Source of the DNA: Solen grandis
Lineage: Eukaryota > Mollusca > Bivalvia > Adapedonta > Solenidae
DNA: 64,000 nucleotides
NCBI GenBank assembly: GCA_021229015.1
Contig: CM037780.1
Location: forward strand, 69,571,587 to 69,635,586
Reading direction: 5' to 3'
The notes under the pieces are model-generated. The model saw only the letters and a program-made list of their open reading frames with translations. It was not told the origin of the DNA and searched no databases. Shown here one piece after another: positions 23,801-28,125 of the stretch (the stretch's first letter is position 1; every line of letters starts with the position of its first letter). The position numbers and the translations under genes are program-made.

Positions 23801-25004
23801 GGATATCATAGCAACATGCCATATTGGGATGGATATCACATAGCAACATGCCATATTTGGATGGATCATCACATAGCAACATGCCATATTGGGATGGATC
23901 ATCACATAGCAACATGCCATATTGGGATGGATCATCACATAGCAACATGCCATATTGGAATGGACTATCACATAGCAACATGCCATTTTGAGATGGATCA
24001 TCACATAGCAACAAGCCATATTGGGATGGATCATCCCATAGCAACATGCTATATTGGGATGGATTATCACATAGCAACATGCCATTTTGGGATGGATCAT
24101 CACATAGCAACATGCCATACTGGGATGGATCATCACATAGCAACATGATATAGGATGAATAATTGGACACACTGGATGGGTTATCACATAAAATGTCACA
24201 TGGGAACATGTAGCATGAGATGGATTATCATTTGGAATAGAGATTGTCAAACAGGAGAACATCATGGAATCAGTAATTTGATGGTTTATCACATGGGATG
24301 GATCAGTTACTGGAGGGGGCCATGGTCTAGTGGTAGCACATCCTGAACCCCCAACTGTGGATCCAAAGGTTTTGGGTTCGAACCCCATTGGGGACAAGGA
24401 TTTTTCATGATCTTCTCAGGTGCAAAGTACTGGTCCAACTTAGTAACCGATCAAGAGGGATTAGTACCTGTTGTAATAACCGATCAATGTAAAAATAAAT
24501 AAGTTGAAACTTAGTTACTGGAGGGATAATCATAAGGGAATCAATTTGTGAACTGGGTTATGACAGGAATGCTTCACATGGGACAATATTTCAACAAAAG
24601 AACACATCACTTGGTACAGATTAAACATGAGGAAATATTTCTTGCAATTGAGACACTCAAAAATGCTACAAAGTGTTTTCTTTTGCTCGTAACAAACAAC
24701 TTTCATTTATTATTTAAATTTTGCCAAAAACTATTATTTTCAACATACCTTTTCCACATCCCATACTCATTTTGTTTTTGTATCACATACATAAAATACT
24801 TATTTAGGTTTTGTACTTTCTTTGCAATAAATCTGACCTGTTCTGCCTTCAGAGTTAGCTCTATAAATATCTGCTGCAACTTCTCATTTACATAGTTGAT
24901 ACAGAACTGCTCAAATCCATTCTTCTCGAAGATCTCAAACCCGTAAATATCCAGGATCCAACGGCCATGTCCTCGTGATCTTTCTTCATTGCTTTGTTTA
25001 CAGA
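3791..25004 (-). CDS. MYO1E: Long-tailed class I myosin (MYO1E/F-like), partial, 15 exons visible
   Basis: Actin-based motor of class I, in animals linked to endocytosis, membrane tension and cell-edge actin. Reading right to left, exons give switch II ([18 protein letters not shown]), the [14 protein letters not shown] region, [19 protein letters not shown], the converter ([13 protein letters not shown]), one IQ motif ([16 protein letters not shown]), the TH1 lipid-binding tail ([28 protein letters not shown]), a Pro/Ala-rich TH2 ([13 protein letters not shown]) and a linker ending [11 protein letters not shown]. All exon phases fit each other. Order and wording follow vertebrate Myo1E/Myo1F closely. 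Missing: the P-loop and switch I exons, expected right of 25004 but lost at the 100-N gap, and the SH3 exon, expected left of the window. Exon 24838-25004 lacks one base. Introns carry three long minisatellites and six MITE copies. MYO1E versus MYO1F cannot be told apart in an invertebrate. Confidence 0.93.
3952..4071 (+). repeat. Short hairpin element (GTGTCACCTGCTG family), copy 1
   Basis: It begins ACAAGAATGTTCTCTAGAAC and has inverted arms TGTCACCTGCTG ... CAGCAGGTGACAC around a GACAGACAGA tract. A second copy is at 31435-31545. Its left end is about 8 bp from the myosin acceptor. Confidence 0.7.
4263..4504 (+). mobile_element. TTAA MITE with central hairpin, copy 2
   Basis: Left flank TTAA, right flank ATAA; inverted ends CCCTTTCCCTCATA. 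One arm of the central hairpin has decayed (GATCCATGCGAGTTACTCGC), so this is an older copy. Confidence 0.85.
4637..4762 (-). CDS. MYO1E: Myosin exon: TH2 proline-rich tail
   Basis: 126 nt between acceptor CAG and donor GTAAGA. Encodes basic then Pro/Ala-rich sequence ([30 protein letters not shown]), as expected for the ATP-insensitive actin-binding TH2 region. It is markedly more GC-rich than its surroundings. Confidence 0.85.
4763..5285. other. Intron, no recognised feature
   Basis: AT-rich. A phrase with 'CTATTGAAACTAATGGAC' recurs near 56.4 kb and suggests a decayed short repeat, but no ends are visible. Confidence 0.35.
5286..5960 (-). mobile_element. Possible decayed LINE 3' end
   Basis: On the minus strand the region runs through decayed, coding-like sequence to a TTGAACCTGCCAATAAAC end, the style of tail seen in animal LINEs. 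No reverse transcriptase motif can be read and stops are frequent. A protein-level search would decide it. Confidence 0.3.
6190..6338 (-). CDS. MYO1E: Myosin exon: TH1 tail
   Basis: 149 nt, donor GTAAGT. Encodes [20 protein letters not shown] then [20 protein letters not shown], matching the end of TH1 in Myo1E (DLAVLKPSNK). TH1 binds acidic phospholipids. Confidence 0.93.
6371..6606 (-). mobile_element. tRNA-derived SINE, diverged copy
   Basis: Read on the minus strand it starts with a tRNA-like head (A box near 6590, B box near 6540: GGGATTTGAACCC in the plus-strand view) and continues through a body shared with 33376-33604 ('AATTACAGGTGGA'). It lies in the intron just upstream of a TH1 exon. 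Confidence 0.7.
6788..6937 (-). CDS. MYO1E: Myosin exon: TH1 tail
   Basis: 150 nt, donor GTAAGT. Encodes [20 protein letters not shown] and [19 protein letters not shown], aligned to the STMQDDIFILHE region of Myo1E. Confidence 0.93.
7271..7356 (-). CDS. MYO1E: Myosin exon: TH1 tail
   Basis: 86 nt, donor GTGAGG. Encodes [20 protein letters not shown] then EQVQSIAF. Phase joins it to STMQDD of the next exon. Confidence 0.9.
7451..7692 (+). mobile_element. TTAA MITE with central hairpin, copy 3
   Basis: Perfect TTAA on both sides, ends CCCTTTCCCTCATA, central arms GATCAGCCTGCGAGT / ACTCGCAGGCTGATC intact. Confidence 0.9.
7732..7890. repeat. Three degenerate units of about 52 bp
   Basis: Units share 'GAGTTACAG' and 'CTACATTGC'. 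The small ORF across it repeats with the units, so I do not call a gene. Confidence 0.5.
7893..8658. other. Intron, no recognised feature
   Basis: AT-rich myosin intron without a repeat I can place. Confidence 0.4.
8659..8718 (-). CDS. MYO1E: Myosin exon: start of TH1
   Basis: 60 nt, acceptor TAG, donor GTAAGC. Encodes [20 protein letters not shown], almost the Myo1[19 protein letters not shown] motif of the PH-like TH1 fold. Confidence 0.95.
8719..9360. other. Intron, no recognised feature
   Basis: AT-rich; no repeat family identified. Confidence 0.35.
9361..9530 (-). CDS. MYO1E: Myosin exon: post-IQ / TH1 junction
   Basis: 170 nt, donor GTAAGT. Encodes [20 protein letters not shown] then VGDYIGLDE and KFDRRFK, near identical in layout to Myo1E ([20 protein letters not shown]). 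Confidence 0.96.
9805..9919 (-). CDS. MYO1E: Myosin exon: lever arm and IQ motif
   Basis: 115 nt. Encodes [20 protein letters not shown] followed by [18 protein letters not shown]. The IQ motif binds a calmodulin-type light chain. Confidence 0.95.
9920..10867. other. Intron with decayed dispersed repeat
   Basis: Around 10240-10520 two loosely similar units carry 'CAAACTTGGCTGAGATAT' and 'CAAACTTGGCTAAGATAT', a style seen in bivalve core-repeat elements. Ends are not visible. Confidence 0.4.
10868..11012 (-). CDS. MYO1E: Myosin exon: converter
   Basis: 145 nt, donor GTACGT. Encodes [20 protein letters not shown] then [20 protein letters not shown], the conserved end of the motor before the lever arm. 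Confidence 0.96.
11100..11790 (+). mobile_element. Dispersed core-repeat element (GGGCCATAACTGCATC units)
   Basis: Three related units of roughly 170-185 bp, each with 'AAGGGCCATAACTGCATC', 'TAATAATGCTTCTGTAAAAG' and 'AAATGTAGGAGTTG'. It ends near a TTTTCCTTCGGAAAA hairpin. Same general build as the pearl-like elements, without a clear microsatellite. Confidence 0.55.
11791..12314. other. Intron, no recognised feature
   Basis: No exon-like or repeat sequence identified. Confidence 0.35.
12315..13724. repeat. 32-bp minisatellite, about 44 units
   Basis: Consensus unit: CCCCATTACAATGTGAAATC followed by CAATATAATGTG. CAATG/CAACG alternates between units, and single-base indels give some 30-33 bp units. 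It lies in a myosin intron. Not a CRISPR array: there are no unique spacers. Confidence 0.97.
13989..14087 (-). CDS. MYO1E: Myosin exon: motor C-terminal helices
   Basis: 99 nt, donor GTATGT. Encodes [20 protein letters not shown] then [13 protein letters not shown], as in Myo1E. Its acceptor and first codons are copied in the adjoining tandem array. Confidence 0.96.
   Translation of the reverse strand, partial: SKTSGGIFRFEGKHSCEESWICLQKRVCQIHA
14061..14311. repeat. About 55-bp tandem array copying a splice acceptor
   Basis: Five units 'TAAATATTCCACCTGATG' + TTTTACTCTGAAATGTAAGA + CACAACAGTGTACACAC (one unit shortened). The unit is the exon start plus the intron end of exon 13989-14087, so each unit carries the minus-strand acceptor CATTTCAG. 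Confidence 0.93.
14508..14749 (-). mobile_element. TTAA MITE with central hairpin, copy 4
   Basis: TTAA on both sides; opposite orientation to copies 1-3. Central arms GATCAGCCTGCGAGT and ACTCGCAGGCTGATC intact. Confidence 0.9.
14802..14827. repeat. (TG)n microsatellite
   Basis: Thirteen uninterrupted GT dinucleotides. Confidence 0.95.
15229..15625 (+). mobile_element. Decayed CAGTGGTC-ended MITE, copy 2
   Basis: It starts CAGTGGTCATGCTATTCCTC and shares 'CAATGTGGCGATTCA' and 'TATAATTTCT' with the intact copy at 23016-23553; it ends AAGACCACTG followed by TA. The inverted repeats have diverged. Confidence 0.7.
15820..15926 (-). CDS. MYO1E: Myosin exon: SH1 region
   Basis: 107 nt, donor GTAGGT. 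Encodes [20 protein letters not shown] then [28 protein letters not shown] is a myosin motor signature. Confidence 0.97.
15927..16304. other. Intron, no recognised feature
   Basis: AT-rich, no repeat family identified. Confidence 0.35.
16305..16545 (-). mobile_element. TTAA MITE with central hairpin, copy 5
   Basis: TTAA on both sides; one end has GACGGAAAGGG instead of GAGGGAAAGGG, and one G of the hairpin side (ATCTGTTCGC) is lost. Confidence 0.9.
16597..16678 (-). CDS. MYO1E: Myosin exon: motor loop 2 region
   Basis: 82 nt, donor GTATTT. Encodes [20 protein letters not shown] then TASTKIK, like FIKSLFPENL ... RPTTAGSKIK of Myo1E. Confidence 0.95.
16805..18210. repeat. 35-bp minisatellite, about 40 units
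   Basis: Unit: AGTCTAAGGTAACTTGTACA followed by GATACACAATACAGA. Variants are ACTTG/ACTAG/ACAAG and CACAA/CATGA. Units decay at the right end. It lies in a myosin intron. Confidence 0.97.
18346..18378. repeat. Isolated AGTCCCC hairpin
   Basis: ATAGTCCCCTCAGGTG / AACCAGGAGGGGACTAT forms a hairpin resembling the terminal hairpin of the element at 53511-54425; perhaps a remnant. Confidence 0.45.
18438..18523 (-). CDS. MYO1E: Myosin exon: motor, after HYAG
   Basis: 86 nt, donor GTAAGT. Encodes [20 protein letters not shown] then IQMMKSSEK, following HYAGK of the upstream exon as in all myosins. Confidence 0.95.
18840..19170 (+). mobile_element. Fragment of a pearl-like dispersed element
   Basis: Contains 'AAGTTTCGTGTTGATACC', a phrase also in the element at 84-500, and a 'GAGCTCTGCAGGGTTCC' start. 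Ends are uncertain. Confidence 0.4.
19171..19706. other. Intron, no recognised feature
   Basis: AT-rich; an 85-residue minus-strand ORF here shows no family features and is not called. Confidence 0.35.
19707..20300 (+). mobile_element. Pearl-like element (AATGCCCC ... GGGCAT)
   Basis: Starts ACAAGAAAATGTGACCATGA, has two to three related core units ('ACCAATTTTACCA', 'CATATCATGATGTA'), a GGACGGACAG-type tract with ACAGACAGAC, and ends in GGCAGGGCATAAA. Same plan as the other core-repeat elements, with different sequence. Confidence 0.6.
20397..20638 (-). mobile_element. TTAA MITE with central hairpin, copy 6
   Basis: TTAA on both sides. One end reads CCATTTCCCTC instead of CCCTTTCCCTC; central hairpin mostly intact. 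Confidence 0.9.
20669..20749 (-). CDS. MYO1E: Myosin exon: HYAG motif
   Basis: 81 nt, donor GTACTC. Encodes [20 protein letters not shown] then IHHYAGK. HYAG is near-universal in myosin motors. Confidence 0.95.
20750..21319. other. Intron, no recognised feature
   Basis: Holds a short (TA)n run near 20815-20835; nothing else identified. Confidence 0.4.
21320..21561 (-). mobile_element. TTAA MITE with central hairpin, copy 7
   Basis: TTAA on both sides, both arms intact; one of the best-preserved copies. Confidence 0.92.
21562..22351. other. Intron, no recognised feature
   Basis: Very AT-rich, with poly-T runs around 21980-22030. Confidence 0.35.
22352..22522 (-). CDS. MYO1E: Myosin exon: motor after switch II
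   Basis: 171 nt, donor GTGACT. Encodes [20 protein letters not shown] then [20 protein letters not shown] and GADQTLLQ, nearly the Myo1E sequence ([19 protein letters not shown]). Confidence 0.97.
22604..23015. repeat. 33-bp minisatellite, left block
   Basis: Unit: CATCACATAGCAACATGCCA + TATTGGGATGGAT. About twelve units. Since 33 is a multiple of 3, ORFs stay open in several frames on both strands. Confidence 0.97.
23016..23553 (+). mobile_element. TA-flanked MITE inserted in the minisatellite
   Basis: Inverted ends CAGTGGTCACGCGATTCCTC and GAGGAATCGCGTGACCACTG are perfect over 20 bp. The TA of the satellite word CACATAGCAAC is duplicated on both sides. No transposase. CAGT ends and a TA target point to the Tc1/mariner group. 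Confidence 0.93.
23554..24150. repeat. 33-bp minisatellite, right block
   Basis: Continuation of the array at 22604-23015, about eighteen units, some shortened to 27-31 bp (around 23680-23830). Beyond 24150 the units decay to about 24300. Confidence 0.97.
24318..24512 (+). mobile_element. tRNA-derived SINE with perfect target duplication
   Basis: A box TGGTCTAGTGG at 24323-24333, B box GGTTCGAAC at 24375-24383, A-rich tail. Flanked by identical AGTTACTGGAGGG at 24305-24317 and 24513-24525. The head resembles a tRNA but the 3' half does not fold as one. Confidence 0.9.
24526..24837. other. Intron, no recognised feature
   Basis: The plus-strand ORF here runs antisense across the next myosin exon and is not a gene. 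Confidence 0.4.
24838..25004 (-). CDS. MYO1E: Myosin exon with switch II; one-base frameshift
   Basis: Acceptor TTTCAG, donor GTCAGA. The first part reads [15 protein letters not shown], the second [20 protein letters not shown] and [20 protein letters not shown]. They are in different frames: GTT GG-ATC CTG lacks one base near 24959. Length is 167 nt where 168 is needed. Either a sequence error or a real lesion. Confidence 0.93.
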
Positions 25005-25115
25005 CTGAAACAAAAAAATCCTATAGTCTTGACTGAAACAAAAAAATCCTATAGTCTTGACTGAAACAAAAAAATCCTATAGTCTTGACTGAAACAAAAA
25101 AATCCTATAGTCTTA
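25004..25115. repeat. 28-bp tandem array copying a splice acceptor, 4 units
   Basis: Unit ACTGAAACAAAAAAATCCTA + TAGTCTTG. On the minus strand each unit ends TTTTTTTGTTTCAG|TC, the same as the acceptor of the adjoining myosin exon. Confidence 0.93.
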
Positions 25116-25225
25116 TCTACATTAGACTGATACCTTCCAGGCATCATACTGTATAAGATTTATACTCTTTACATCCTTCTTTTTGAATTTAATAAAATTA
25201 AATGCTATAAAGATCACCACCATTT

Positions 25226-25492
25226 TACTTCACTATTTCCTGTTTTAACTTTTTAGCATTTTGTTCACTCTGGTCACTTTTGCCTACTAATGACTCTTGC
25301 TTGCTCTGATAGCTCTTAATCAACTCCCCTTCATTTCCTATCAATTTCTGACCTTTGCTATCTACACTTTTCCATTGATGCCTTGGCCTTGTCTAAATCT
25401 TTCTTCACAACTTCAAGCAGACCTTGAGCCACATTCATCTCAGTGAAATCTTTGTTTTTTATTGCTGTGGCCAACCTCTTTTTTGCCTTCTC
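25226..25492 (-). pseudogene. Coding-like fragment at the contig end, unidentified
   Basis: Minus strand, one frame reads EKAKKRLATAIKNKDFTEMN then VAQGLLEVVKKDLDKAKASM before a stop near 25367. A second frame continues DSKGQKLIGNEGELIKSYQS to a stop near 25226. It is Lys/Glu-rich and coiled-coil-like, with a frame break between the halves, and is cut by the N gap. It may be a decayed transposon ORF end; no family recognised. Confidence 0.35.
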
Positions 25493-25592
25493 NNNNNNNN
25501 NNNNNNNNNNNNNNNNNNNNNNNNNNNNNNNNNNNNNNNNNNNNNNNNNNNNNNNNNNNNNNNNNNNNNNNNNNNNNNNNNNNNNNNNNNNN
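25493..25592. other. Assembly gap, 100 N
   Basis: Exactly 100 N, the usual placeholder for a scaffold join of unknown length. It separates the myosin contig from the first ATR segment. Confidence 0.99.
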
Positions 25593-25644
25593 TGTGGTAC
25601 CTATTGAGTGCGTCAAAATGAGTCTATATGAGGGAAAGGGTTAA
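25593..25644 (-). mobile_element. TTAA MITE, copy 8, cut by the gap
   Basis: The right-hand 52 bp, ending GAGGGAAAGGG-TTAA. It corresponds to the end of the full copy at 61353-61594 and is followed by the same unique sequence. Confidence 0.9.
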
Positions 25645-25874
25645 TATTGTATGAGCAAACAGACTAGACTGATCTGTAAGCCTCTGGAAGGACCCGTCTG
25701 ATCAGGGTCTTCTCATTTGCCAATACATCAAAATGATTCTATATAAAGTAAAGAGTTATAATAGTTAAATATAATGCAGTATCTAAGTTTGGATCCAAAA
25801 TACAGTGTTATGATAGAATTACAAGTGGTGAGAATTTAACTAAGTACATACTTGTTATATTACAAAGTTTAAAA

Positions 25875-27834
25875 ACAAGAGGGCCATGATGGCCCTGGAT
25901 CGCTCACCTGAGTACCATTGCTACAACTGATTACAAGGTTTATAAACAGACAAGAATTCTGATATAACTCAATCTTAAACATTTTAGCCCTGACAATACT
26001 ACACACCAAATATATAAGCATTGGGCCTTATGGTTTCAGAGGAGAAGACTTAGTGCGGGATCATTTATCTCCAAAGGGCCACCATTTTGAAAATCTTGAT
26101 AATGAACCATTAGATGATGCTACATTCCAAATATCTAAGCTCTAGGCCTAATGGATTCATAGAAGAAGATTTTTAAAGATTTTCCTATATAACTCTGGTT
26201 TCAGAGGAGAAGACTTAGTGCGGGATCATTTATCTCCAAAGGGCCACCATTTTGAAAATCTTGATAATGAACCATTAGATGATGCTACATACCAAATATC
26301 TAATCTCTAGGCCTTATGGATTCATAGAAGAAGATTTTTAAAGATTTTCCTATATAACTCTATGTAAAACAAGTGACCCCTGGTGCGGGGTCATTTATCA
26401 CCATAGGCTATGATTTGTACAATCTTGGTAATGAACCATAAGATGATGCTACATACCAAATATCTAAGCTCTAGGCCTAATGGATTCATAGAAGAAGATT
26501 TTTAAAGATTTTCCTATATAACTCTATGTAAAACAAGTGACCCCTGGTGCGGGGTCATTTATCATCGTAGGGCTATGATTTGTACAATCTTGGTAATGGC
26601 CCATAAGATGATGCTACATACCAAATATCTAAGCTCTAGGCCTAATGGATTCATAGAAGAAGATTTTTAAAGTTTTTTCTATATAACTCTATGTAAAACA
26701 AGTGACCCATGGTGCGGGGTCATTTATCACCATAGGGTCATGATTTGTACAATCTTGGTAATGAACCATAAGATGATGCTTCATACCAAATATCTAATCT
26801 CTAGGCCTTATGGATTCATAGAAGAAGATTTTTAAACTTTTCCTATATAACTCTATGTAAAACAAGTGACCCCTGGTGCGGGGGCATTTATCACCGTAGG
26901 GCTATGATTTGTACAATCTTGGTAATGAACCATAAGATGATGCTACATACCAAATATCTAATCTCTAGGCCTTATGGATTCATAGAAGAAGATTTTTAAA
27001 GATTTTCCTATATAACTCTATGTAAAACAAGTGACCCCTGGTGCGGGGGCATTTATCACCGTAGGGCTATGATTTGTACAATCTTGGTAATGAACCATAA
27101 GATGATGCTACATATGAAATATCTAAGCTCTAGGCCTTATGGATTCATAGAAGAAGATTTTTAAAGTTTTTCCTATATAAATCTATGTTAAGCAAGTGAC
27201 CCCTGGTGCGGGGGCATTTATCACCATAGGGCTATGATTTGAACAATCTTGGTAATGAACCATAAGATGATGCTACATACCAAATATCTAAGCTCTAGGC
27301 CTAATGGATTCATAGAAGAAGATTTTTAAAGTTTTTCCTATATAACTCTATGTAAAACAAGTGACCCATGGTGCGGGGTCATTTATCACCATAGGGTCAT
27401 GATTTGTACAATCTTGGTAATGAACCATAAGATGATGCTTCATACCAAATATCTAATCTCTAGGCCTTATGGATTCATAGAAGAAGATTTTTAAAGATTT
27501 TCCTATATAACTCTATGTAAAACAAGTGACCCCTGGTGCGGGGTCATTTATCATCGTAGGGCTATGATTTGTACAATCTTGGTAATGGCCCATAAGATGA
27601 TGCTACATACCAAATATCTAAGCTCTAGGCCTTGCAGTTTTGCAGAAGAAGATTTTCAAAGTTTGCATTTTTAAAATCTATTTTTAGCTCCTGTGACCTA
27701 CTTTTTTAACCAATCTGAATAATTTGTACAACTTTGATAGAGGGCATCATAAGGATGATTCCTGTGAAGTTTGGTCAAAATCCCTTCAGCGGTTCATGAG
27801 GAGATGTTGTTTAAAGCAAATTGTTGACGACGGA

Positions 27835-27866
<32 letters not shown>

Positions 27867-27944
27867 CGGACGACGGACGACGGACGACGGACAAAAGGCG
27901 ATCACAATAGCTCACCATGAGCACGTTGTGCTCAGGTGAGCTAA
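25875..27944 (+). mobile_element. Pearl/Helitron-like element, family A, full copy
   Basis: Starts ACAAGAGGGCCATGATGGCC with a GGGCCATGATGGCCC hairpin, then about nine tandem core units of 164-165 bp (word ACTCTATGTAAAACAAGTGA), a unique segment, an (ACGC)n/(GGAC)n microsatellite at about 27833-27890, and a terminal hairpin AGCTCACC...GGTGAGCT with CTAA. No ORF. The layout matches the pearl/CvA-type elements described in bivalves, thought to be Helitron/Helentron derivatives. It is absent from the other copy of this locus near 61820. Confidence 0.88.
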
Positions 27945-28029
27945 AAAAAGAGTTCTTTGAGCATTTTATCACTGCACTGTTTAAACACATAACTGCATCG
28001 TTTTCATGTACATGAGAGAGAGAACTTAC

Positions 28030-28125
28030 CAGGAGGTGGGGTCGGGAAAGGTCCGCAGGAACCACTCCCCAAACACAGGAGGATGCAAGGGCAGGTACTT
28101 CTGCTTGTATATGTTCAACTTTGTC
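28030..28125 (-). CDS. ATR: ATR exon (copy A): FPDPTSW
   Basis: 96 nt, acceptor TACAG, donor GTAAGT. Encodes [20 protein letters not shown] then [12 protein letters not shown]. Same sequence as 61917-62012. Confidence 0.96.

Noticed and set aside
24318..24390. A true tRNA gene
   Set aside because: A and B boxes are present, but the sequence between and after them does not fold into a full cloverleaf, and a SINE body, A-rich tail and target duplication follow.
22569..24397. ORFs of up to 217 codons on both strands with 11-residue repeats
   Set aside because: They follow the 33-bp minisatellite, whose unit is a multiple of 3; equally long ORFs run on both strands and in several frames.
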